Below, in pieces: positions 25,748 to 37,774 of a DNA stretch of 64,000 nt. The first letter of the stretch is position 1. Every line of letters starts with the position of its first letter. Both the position numbers and the translations under genes were made by a program. The notes beneath the pieces are model-generated. The model was not told the DNA's origin, searched no databases, and was given only the letters and a program-made list of their open reading frames with translations. This DNA comes from Siphlonurus alternatus (lineage: Eukaryota; Arthropoda; Insecta; Ephemeroptera; Siphlonuridae). Location of the stretch: positions 40,404,979 through 40,468,978 of the forward strand of contig OX463780.1 of the NCBI GenBank assembly GCA_949825025.1. Direction: 5' to 3'.

Positions 25748-28700
25748 TATAATATATATGTGTTAGGAATAGATAATTTCAAGCGAGGTATCATATGTGT
25801 GAGTAATTATTAATAAAATTACCTTGAATGAACTGGGCTGTCACCCTCGCTGATAGTTTAAAATTTTAACACGATACACTTAAAACATGGTAACATGTTG
25901 ATGGTAACAGTGTAAAAGTTGCCGAAAGTGCTAATGTGATTTTATATTTTAACTGTGCACGTGTTTCTGTGTGTGCAAGTGTTTTAAGTGTATCGTGTTA
26001 AAATTTTAAACTATCAGCGAGGGTGACAGCCCAGTTCATTCAAGGTAATTTTATTAATAATTACTCACATATATATATATATATATATATAACCAATGGA
26101 GTTAGGATATATAACTCCATTGGTCGATATATAGAATAAATTCTATGCTTGACTTTAATTTAACATGGAAATTAAGGCTTAACCTGAGATATTCGGAAGA
26201 AAAAATTCGTATCGACAGATGTTCTTGAAATTAATTTGGTAGACTTACAACAATTGTCCAAATACTACTGATTTTTTTCAGATTTTTTTAACCATTGGTT
26301 TAATTTTAATTAATTTATTCAAATGTGTATTTTGTATCCTTTCAATGTTAAATTTTTCAAACAACATTACACAAAAACGGCTCGAGAAATTTTTAAAAAT
26401 TTTACATAGAGATTAAAAGCTAATTTTTTGGACTATTTTTCTGAATTGTTTTCATATATTTCAAACCGTAGCGATGATCGTTTCTCATATGCCCTAAGAA
26501 ACTTGGTAACGCTCTCAGGGACTGTAGTCACCTCCCCCTCCTAACAAATTATTCGCATTACTATTTCAACAGTGTTGCCAGACTTGCCAGTGTAGCCACG
26601 CTTCTTGACCTTGACAGACAAATTCTCAGGTTATACCTTAATCTTATAAATAAAATAAAAGTTAATAAAAGTTTTGGATTAGAAACCCCAATAGGGGTAA
26701 AAAAAAAAAAAAAAAAAAAAAAAGAAAGAAAAAGAAAGTAAATAATCTCACACGTACCTGACTGAGAATCATCTGAGGTAGAGGTGACTGATGTTGAGAA
26801 TGTCTTGTAGCTACTGGAAGTGCCCTTCCCAGATATGGGTTTCTTGCCTCGAGACTTGCTCTTGACGGACGCTACCTTGCCAATTTTGCCCTTGTAACGT
26901 GCCAAAAAGCTGAATTCCTGCAGTCGTCGAGCAACACTCAGCTGGGCAGCTTTAGCTGCATCCAAGCGAGCAGCTTCGAGGCGACGATGAAAGTTCACAC
27001 CCTGGGCACTTGTCTATACACAAGAAAATAACAATAATAAATAATTAAGTCAAGGTGTATTTCTTTACTTAATTTATAATTCATTTTTTAATTTCATAAT
27101 TACAAAATTTACATAAAATTATGTTTTTCTGAATTTTTAGAGTGCAGGAAAATTTTAAAATAAAATTGAAAACATCTGATATTACTCTGGTACTACCTAT
27201 AAAAATAGACACCCATGACGTCTGGTCATTTTCTAACACCGTGATTGGCTGTTGATGATGCCATGACCGTCCGATCAGGTAGTAAGCCACCTTGATTGAG
27301 ACAAAATTTTAATTTTTTTTTAAATTAGTCCCTACACTCCAAAAAATACAAAAAAAAAAATAAATAAAAAAAGCATAATAAAACGTATATTTATTATTTT
27401 TTTATCTAGAAATAAATAAATAAATAAGCCATTATTGTCTATTATAATAAATAATACATAAAGCTATTTTGTTTTTAAACGACAGATAAGTATATTTTTT
27501 ATCACTGCATGGTTAATTGAGTGACTGAACACCTTGTGAATGGGATCCTTTTTATTGCTAATCCAAATAGTATTGTGGGTATACGTATTTGTAATTAAAA
27601 TTATTTAAAATAAAATACAGTATTAATAATATAATTATATTATATATGTATTTTTTGCTCAATAAAACATTTACCTTATTATGAATTATTAACATTACCT
27701 GCATGAGTAATAGTAATTTATAAGCCTACAGCTTACTTTTATACAGCAACAAAGCCTTTGAAAAACGTATTTTTTATTTTATTCTCTATCTATTTCACGG
27801 GCACAAAATATACATACACTACAGTATGTTCTTTGGTTTTTCCTTTTCGTGATTAAGTGCGCCGGCCTAACCTAGATAGAATTGCTAATTTCATTTACTC
27901 AAAGCTCAAAATAATATTTATAGTAGAGGGTTTTGCCTTTTTCTGATTTGATCACTTCTAGAAATGAGCAATTAAATAAGCCTGAAATATTTGTTATTTT
28001 GGGTCCAAGTTTAAATTGCGAGGGGCACATCTAGATATGTATGGATTTTTTTAGGGCTTTGATGCCCAAAACATATATAATTTAACATACGTACATGTAT
28101 TAACCAGCATGTATTATAGGTTGCTTGCATGGTATAACATACATGAACACAATGAATCTTAAAAATTACCTTGCCCAATCTTTTGTCTTTCTCGTGACCA
28201 GTGAAGGGCATCATGGCACCTGGAGTGACCCAGGCCCGAGTCACAGATTCACAGTCAAAGAACACTACATTGTAGTATGTCTGAAACAAATCAAGAATGT
28301 GAGGCAGTTTTTCATGAATGGCGGTATTTAGACGCTATTTTCACGATTAAATCATCTTTCACTATAATAATTATTACGAAAGAATTTGTATTTTTCACTA
28401 ATATAAATTTCAGTAGATCTAATTAATTAATGATTTAATTATTATACACTAAAATGCTATATTTGCCTTTCACAGTTTCACATTTTCCTTTTTATAATTA
28501 AAAGCAAAATTAATACATGCAGTTTACCGGAGTGTCTGAGAAGTCATTGAGCCAGTAGAACTGTTCAAAGTCTGGGTCATCATCCACCATAGCTGGCCAC
28601 CAGGGAAAGCCAGATAATCGAGCCCACACCAGAGAACCAGCAGCATATTGGCTATGCACCATGTCTTCTTCCTCCTGTGGTGAAGGGCCAACCTGAGCCA

Positions 28701-30636
28701 CTGAGCATGACGAAAAAGCCTCATCTGCAACATAACACACAATTTCCATAAATTGCACACAAAGAAGATGAGGGATACAAGAAAAATTAATGCTATAATT
28801 ACATATATTATATTTGAAAAAATTAAATTTTAAGTTAGCCTTACTGAAAAAATAACACTTTTTAACTAGTTTTTTTTTTTTTTTAAATTCTGGAATAAGG
28901 TTTCTTCATTGCAGAAATGCCAATAGATTATTATCAACATTATATTATACATATATATAATTATATATTATATATATATTGATGGTGTTTCGTCAAAAAC
29001 GACTATCTCATTTTATTGCGTCCTCTCAAAAACAACTAACTCGCTTTATCGCTGGCCGAGATGGTCGGTTTGCACTATGGGTTTCCAGGTATAAAAAAAA
29101 TGTATACCTGGAAACCCATAGTGCAAAAGCGACCATCTCGGCTCGCGATAAAACGAGTTAGTCGTTTTTGAGAGGACGCAATACTAAAATGAGATAGTCG
29201 TTTTTGACGGAACACCATCGATATATATATATACGTATATATATATATATATAGATGGTTCCGCGGAGAAAGTACACTGGTTCTGGTTTGCATTCTCCTG
29301 ATTTTACAAAATGACGGGTTTGCCTTTTCAAAAAGGTTTCTTTTCATCCTTTGTTTATTATTGTAATTTATAAGTATAATACCCTAACGAAAAGGCAAAC
29401 CCGTCATTTTGTTCATTCCAGTCGAGATTGCAAACCCAGCGCTTTTTCCGTGGAACCATGCATCGATATATATTACAGCATTATAAGTAAGAATATATAT
29501 CATATGCTCAGATAAAAATTACCATCAGTTCCGTCTGCTTTTCTTGTATTATTGACATCCATCTGATCGAATCAGTACCCACATAAAACTTTTTTCCTTC
29601 TATCACATTTCTTTTTATTATAAAAGAAATGTGTTAGAACTTTATTCTAAAACATTTCTTTGTTTCAATAAGAAATGTTTTAGATGTCTTCACATTTTTA
29701 ACATTGGTAGAAATGATGTAGAATAAATTCTATTCTACTACATTTCTTATTCATTTATGGTGCTGATTTATTACTTCCTTTAACCATTAAAACAAACTCA
29801 TCTACAATATTTCTTTCTTCATTTTGAAGAATTTATTATTATATTTATATATTTATTTAAATTCTATATATATTCTATTCATGGCTGTATTGTTTAAAAT
29901 CAATTATAGCTCATTTGCATTAGCAATAATTGTAATGTAAGTTACACCACTCAATTCCTCAATTTTTTCTTAATAATTTGCATGTTTTAAAAATTTAAAA
30001 ATATTAAACTGACTATTTTTTATTTTTGAAGTCACCGAGATTTGAACCTGCAGCCCTGCCTAACTTTCAATTCTAACGTTTTTTTTTCCTACCTGACACC
30101 GACGTCTAACCCCCTAGGACACGCACGCTCGCATGTAAGAAGAAGGAAAAAGAGAGGCATATAAGTTAGAAGTTTCTTGAGGGGTGGGAAAATTCAAACT
30201 GATAACTTCAGATCTCTGCTGAGATTATTATACAATATAATATACCGCGCGTGTATTATATAAAAAATATGCAAAAAGGTTTTTACTTAATTCCCCATCA
30301 TAATTTAATTAAGACTCTTGAACGAAAGTATAAAAATCATTTGAATCTGATCAATGCATTAATTAATTATATTATTATAATAATTATCAGTCAAATGATT
30401 TTTCAAAATTTAATTTAATATGAAAAATTGTTATTAATGCATTAAATTTATAAACACGTTTAAAATTTAAGTTTAGCTTTATTAAAATATATTAATTATT
30501 ATTATAATTATACGTTATAGCAAACAATTATTGAATGCACACCTTGCCGACCCATCATAAATAATCCAGTAAAAAATAATATAGAGGGGCAGGGGGTCTA
30601 AAAATTCTAATTACATATAATTATTTACATAATATT

Positions 30637-30669
<33 letters not shown>

Positions 30670-33600
30670 CAAATGATATAAATGCAATGATCAATATATA
30701 AACAATGATCGATCAATATAATATATATACAATATTAAATTTATTGATTTATTGATACATTATTGTACACATTAGTACACATGCATGACACAGTTAAATA
30801 CCCTAGTCAAAAAGTAGCTTAATGGTCAGACTTTGACCACTTAAAATAAATGGTCGGACCACTGAAATAAGTAGTCGGACTACTGGCTTCAGTAGTCCGA
30901 CCATGAATCATGACCATTTGGTAAATGGTCATATGGTTTTCAAATGGTCATGGTCAATAGTCAATGGTCATAGTCAATGGTCATATAGTCAATGGTCATT
31001 ATAGTCAATGGTCATAGTCAATGGTCATAGTCATGCAATGGTCATAGTCAATGGTCATATTATAGTCAATGGTTGACTACTTGGTGAGATGGTAAATCGT
31101 CCTGGTTTGACTACTTGGTAAATGGTCGGACCATTTAGTAAGTATAGTCATGGTCGGACTACTTGGTAAATGGTCCGACCATTTACCAATTAAAAGTAGT
31201 CACACCAGGACGATTTACCATCTCACCAAGTAGTCAACCATTGACTATGACCATTGACTATGACCATTGCATGACTATGACCATTGACTATGAACATTGA
31301 CTATGACCATTGACTATGACCATTGACTATGACCATTGCATGACTATGACCATTGACTATGAACATTGACTATGACCATTGACTATGACCATTGACTATG
31401 ACCATTTGGTAAGTAGTCACTTGCGTGCGCATGCCGCGCATGCGCAGTTGCGCATTTCGAGTGACCATCAAATGAAGCATCTAAAATGGCGTCCGGTTCA
31501 TCAGAAGCAGAGTTCCTACAAATTAATCGAAATTCAAGCACTTTAATGTCAGATAAGTACCTTTCCAGTACATTAAACGTATTATGAAATGTTCTTTTGT
31601 GATGATCTCGTTACTTTGTGTCGAATAATTTGTTCCAGGTAGCCTTAAACACTCAATGTTTATCGGCTCTTGGGACATGATAAAAAAGATCGCCGGAAAG
31701 AGACGCTATCATGGGTAAATATATTACTTAAAGAAGTGACTGTTTGAAAATAATTGTTTGCTGATTTCTTTTTTAATTAATATTGTGATGATATTGATAA
31801 AATTTAATATTAAATTGCGTAAAAAATTAATATAAATTTTTCTTTATATATATTTGTTTTGTTTGTAGCATTTTTGCTATCTTTTACCAATTCAAAGTAA
31901 AAATTTGGAAGAATAATTTTATCACATGTTCCAGCATCATTCGATCTCTACTAATATTTCTGTGGCTAACTAAAGTTTTAGCTGCATCCCACGAGAAAAA
32001 AAACGTGAATAATTCGTCAATATGGGTGAAAATCTCACCCATATTCCCATACATTGAAATATATTGAAGTATGGCTCATGTAGATTGACGCTTCATTCAA
32101 GCATATTGACAAATTTTCAGCTGTTTATCAAAATAGGTGAATTTCAAGCAGTTTCACTCACCCATTTTGACATATACTAACATATTTTCACACAATTGAC
32201 TCGTACAGATTCACGCAGTTTCACGTATATCCAAGTATTTCTAATTTGGTGTGAACTTCACCTACATTGATGCCTGTTGACTTATTTTCACTCACCCATT
32301 TTGATAAAGTTTCAAGCATTTTCACGCATTTATTGCTCTACAAATAATATGAAGTAAATTGATTCATTTTGACGTACTTTCAGCTACTTTGACACAATTT
32401 AAATTCACTCTTTTTGGCATATTTTCACGAACTTTCACCCTTTTACCGACCAAATTTTTACACCAAGTCTGTTCATGCATATTGACACTTTTTAACATAT
32501 TTTGACGAACTTTGACCCTTTTACTAACCAACTTTTTCCTTAAAGTCCGTTCATGCATATTGACACTTTTTGACATATTTTCACGAACTTTCACCCTTTT
32601 ACCAACCAAATTTTTACACCAAGTCCGTTCATGCATATTGACACTTTTTGACATATTTTGACGAACTTTGACCCTTTTACTAACTTACTTTTTCCAGAAA
32701 GTCCGTTCATGCATATTGACACTTTTTGACATATTTTGACGAACTTTGACCCTTTTACTAACCAACTTTTTCCATAAAGTCCGTTCATGCATATTGACAC
32801 TTTTTGACATATTTTGACGAACTTTGACCCTTTTACTAACCAACATTTTCCATAAAGTCCGTTCATGCATATTGACACTTTTTGACGTATTTTGACGAAC
32901 TTTGACCCTTTTACTAACCAACTTTTTTCATTTAGTCCGTTCATGCATATTGACACTTTTTGACATATTTTGACGAACTTTGACCCTTTTACTAACCAAC
33001 TTTTTCCATAAAGTCCGTTCATGCATATTGACACTTTTTGACATGTTTTGACGAACTTTGACCCTTTTACTAACCAACATTTTCCATAAAGTCCGTTCAT
33101 GCATATTGACACTTTTTGACATATTTTGACGAACTTTGACCCTTTTACTAACCAACTTTTTTCATTTAGTCCGTTCATGCATATTGACACTTTTTGACAT
33201 ATTTTGACGAACTTTGACCCATTTATTAACCAACTTTTTTCATAAAGTCCGTTCATGCATATTGACACTTTTTGACATATTTTGACGAACTTTGGCCCTT
33301 TTACTAACCAACTTTTTCCATAAAGTCCGTTCATGCATGTTGACACTTTTTGACATATTTTCACGAACTTTCACTCTTTTATCGACCAAATTTTTATACA
33401 AAGTCCATTCATGCATATTGACACTTTTTGACATATTTTGACCCTTTTACTAACCAACTTTTTCCACAAAGTCCGTTCATGCAAGTTCACCTATTTTTAC
33501 ACTTTTTCAAGCATTTTCACACGTTTATCGACCAAATCTTCCCACAAAGTCGGTTTATGGAAGATAACACCTTTTTTTACAAAGTCCATTCACCTGTCAA

Positions 33601-36600
33601 AATAGGTCAATATACGTCAGTGAACTTTGTAGAAATAATTGGTTAGTAAATACGTGGATGTTCGCGAAAATATGTCAAAATGCGTCAAAATACGTTGGTG
33701 GACTTTTTAGAAAAATTTGGTTAATAAATACGTGGAAGTTCGTGAAAATATGTCAAAATGGGTTAATATACGTCAGTGAACTTTGTAGAAATAATTGGTT
33801 AGTAAATACGTGGAAGTTCGCGAAAATATGTCAAAATGGGTCAAAATACGTCAAGGGACATTGTAGAAAAATTTGGTTAGTAAATACGTGGAAGTTCGTG
33901 AAAATATGTCAAAATGGGTCAAAATAGGTCAGTGGACTTTGTAGAAAAATTTGGTTAGTAAATACGTGGAAGTTCGTGAAAATATGTCAAAATGGGTTAA
34001 TATACGTCAGTGAACTTTGTAGAAATAATTTGTTAGTAAAAACGTGGAAGTTCGCGAAAATATGTCAAAATGGGTCAAAATACGTCAATGGACATTGTAG
34101 AAAAATTTGGTTAGTAAATACGTGGAAGTTCGTGAAAATATGTCAAAATGGGTCAAAATACGTCAGTGGACTTTGTAGACAAATTTGGTTAGTAAATACG
34201 TGGAGAAGTTTGCGAAAATATGTCAAAAAGTGCCAATGTGCGTGAATAGACTTCGTAAAAAAATTGTTCAAGAATTGAAAGTGGGGGAACTTCCGGTCAT
34301 TCGACTTGGCGGTTGGTAGCTATACAAGATGGCGACATAGCTAGAGGTGCGTGGAAGCTTCATATGATTGTGGTGTTTATGAGGTGTTTAAGTGAAGTTT
34401 TACTTGTTCCTGAACATTAAATTGTTATAATTAAAGTGAAGTTAGGTAATCATTCGTTTGTCCAATGTTAAAATTTGCAAGTTTTCCGCATTTTTAATGA
34501 TGAAAATAGAGATAATGCGATGTTGAGTTCCCTCCGGCCGTACGGCACGTGTTTACAAAATGTCAGAATCGGATGTTTAGTCGTGTATTCAAGATGAGAA
34601 AAAGAAGATTAAAACACGAGAAGTCGTATATCAGATAAGTAAAATTAGTTCCTTATTTAAAAAATTACTATTATGAGGTATATGAATTCGCTCATTTTGA
34701 TGGTTAAATTGAAACAGTTAAAGTTTGGCCCTATATTATGATAATTAAATTATTTTTCAGTTAAATTATTCAAGCCTAGAGGGAATCAGTGAAAATTTAT
34801 TAATTGCTATAATATTCAACCCTATAGTAAAAGTTTTATTAGAGGCCTCATTTTACTGTATGCCTATATATATATTTCTGTTTGTAATAATACTTATAAT
34901 TGTTATTTTTATTTTGCTCTTCATTTTTAATTGTGGTGTGGCAAAAGTGAGAACAATTTCCATTGTGTAAAAAATTTGCGAGCGTGTTTCTTTGTGGATT
35001 CTTTGCACATTTCAGGTATCGATGGACTGACGAGGCTATGGAACTGCATTAACTTCAACGGTTCGGTGAGCTAGCCTATGACGAGAAATGTATGCTGTTG
35101 TGCGTGAAAATGTGTAAAAATGCGTGATGTATAATATGCATGAGTGAACTTAATAACAAAATTTGATCGATACTTATGTGAAAGTTCTTGAAAATATGTC
35201 AAAAAGTGTCAATATGCATGAACGGACTTGTTGTAAAAAATTTGTTCCATAAAAGCGTGAAAATTCGTGAAAATATGTCAAAAAGTGTCAATATGCATGA
35301 ACGGACTTTATGGAAAAAGTTGGTTACTAAAAGGGTCAAAGTTCGTCAAAATATGTCAAAAAGTGTCAATATGCATGAACGGACTTGGTGTAAAAATTTG
35401 GTTGGTAAAAGCGTGAAACTTCGTGAAAATATGTCAAAATGCGTCAATATGCATGAACGGACTTGGTGTAAAAATTTGGTTGGTAAAAGCGTGAAACTTC
35501 GTGAAAATATGTCAAAATGCGTCAATATGCATGAGGGGATTTTATAGAAAAAATTGGTTGACAAATGGGTGAAAGTGCGTCAAAATATGTCAAAATGCGT
35601 CAATATGCATGAGGGGACTTTGTGGAAAAAATTTGTTCCATAAAAGCGTGAAAATTCGTGAAAATATGTCAAAAAGTGTCAATATGCATGAACGGACTTT
35701 ATGGAAAAAGTTGGTTAGTAAAAGGGCCAAAGTTCGTCAAAATATGTCAAAAAGTGTCAATATGCATGAACGGACTCTATGGAAAAAGTTGGTTACTAAA
35801 AGGGTCAAAGTTTCTCAAAATATGTCAAAAAGTGTCAATATGCATGAACGGACTTGGTGTAAAAATTTGGTTGGTAAAAGCGTGAAACTTCGTGAAAATA
35901 TGTCAAAATGCGTCAATATGCATGAGGGGATTTTATAGAAAAAATTGGTTGACAAATGGGTGAAAGTGCGTCAAAATATGTCAAAATGCGTCAATATGCA
36001 TGAGGGGACTTTGTGGAAAAAATTGGTTGACTATTGGGTGAAAGTGTGTCAAAATATGTCAAAATGCGTCAATATGCATGAGAGGACTGTATGGAAAATA
36101 TTGGTTGACAAATGGGTGAAAATATGTCAAAATGCGTCAATATGCATGAGGGGACTGTATGGAAAAAATTGGTTGACAAATGGGTGAAAGTGCGTCAAAA
36201 AGCGTGAGAATGAGTGAAACAAGTACGGGGGGCAATGCAGGTCAACAGAGGTGAAAGTGGGTGAATATTCGTGAAATATCCACTCATTCAGATTCACGCA
36301 TAAAAGGGGCCAATTTTGGGTTAATATGGGTGAAAATAGGTGAGTCAATATATGTGAATATACCTGAAAGTACGTGAGGCCGAATGAAGGATTTGGGCCG
36401 GCATTTACGCCAATATTTGTCAAAATACGTGAAAATACGCCAATATATACGAGCCAATCTGCACCAAAATGCTTCAATACACGTGAATTCACTCGCGCAT
36501 ATTCACGCATAAAAGGGGCCAATTTTGGGTTAATATGGGTGAAAATAGGTGAGTCAATATATGTGAATATACCTGAAAGTACGTGAGGCCGAAGGAAGGA

Positions 36601-37734
36601 TTTGGGCCGGCATTTACGCCAATATTTGTCAAAATACGTGAAAATACGTCAATATATACGAGCCAATCTGCGCCAAAATGATTCAATACACGTGAATTCA
36701 CTCGCGCATATTGACATAAACGAGGGGCCAAATTTGGGTCAATTGGAGTCAATATGCGCGAGTGAATTTGACTCCAATTTTCACGCTTATTTTCTCGTGG
36801 GATGCTCATGATGTACGGCGTGAGGTGGCGCCATATGCAACTACATGACCATTGGATCACTTGAAACCGCGACTACTTGACCATGAAATGGACCACGACC
36901 ACTTGACCATGAACTTGACCACTTGACCATGAACTTGACTACTTGACCATGACTACTTGACCATGACTACTTGACCATGACTACTTGACCATTAGCCAAT
37001 TTACCACTGGCAGTAGTCAACCACTTGACCATTGAGTTATTTTTTGAATATTCAACAATACCGTAGATTGCAATTTTCAATTAGTGCCATGGAAATAAAA
37101 GAATATAATTATGAGCTGATATAAACAAAATTATATATTATATATCTGAAATTTTTCTATGTTGTATAACAATTTTAGATTAATTGCATCTTTTTTTTTT
37201 TTCAATGAAATATAATTTATGTACCATTCAAAAATATTTCTACCATGTTATTCCTGAATAAATCCATAATGGAAAATATTTAGAAGAGTACACCTAAAAA
37301 AATATGCTCTTACAATGTTAGTTCTAAAGATATTCTATTTTATTTTTCATATTTTATGGCCCTACTTTTGTATCCTTCATAATTTTTTTCCCCTAATTCT
37401 AAATATTTTCTGCTTGAATTTTCTTCTTTAAATAAAACAGAACACATTAGGAATATCTTTTACACATTCCAAATATATTCTACGAAAAAGAATTTATTTT
37501 ATTTACTTTATAATAATTGAACAGAAATATCATAGAACGGTAAACAAAGGAACAGAAAACCCTTGGAAAGTGTGAAAAGTCACAAAATTTATGATAGAAA
37601 TGTTCAGAAATGTGCCTGAAAATATTTAGACTGCTTTTTAATGTGTTAGAAATGCATATTTTTACAAAAAGAAATGCATTAGAGCGAAAAATGTTTTATG
37701 TGGGTATTGTAATGTAGAAATAATTAAGGATCAA

Positions 37735-37774
<40 letters not shown>

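Larger units (their letters stand above)
30802..37056. mobile_element. Large (about 6.2 kb) inverted composite element inside the ZCWPW1 CW-PWWP intron
   Basis: Both outer parts are TGGTCA/TGACCA repeats in opposite orientation, and the outermost 21 bases (30808-30828 and, inverted, 37026-37046) match at 17 of 21. Inside is a second pair of inverted ends, GCATCCCACGAGAAAA at 31984-31999 and its complement at 36790-36805. Between these are 78-bp satellite arrays in opposite orientations and two promoter-like modules. AATACC occurs on both sides (30797 and 37057), a possible but weak target duplication. No transposase is seen. It could be one non-autonomous giant transposon or a nest of two. 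Confidence 0.6.

Noticed and set aside
30821..31420. CRISPR-like array of short repeats
   Set aside because: There are no unique spacers of constant length; the repeats are contiguous simple units in an animal genome.
32591..33364. 257-residue minus-strand ORF of repeated 26-residue units, and its neighbours
   Set aside because: The 78-bp satellite is a multiple of three and lacks stops in several frames, so long ORFs appear in more than one frame and on both orientations. No sign of a real protein.
36127..36860. Long minus-strand ORFs of 123 and 131 residues
   Set aside because: They are the two copies of the 209-bp repeat and nearby satellite-like motifs; no domain or codon pattern.
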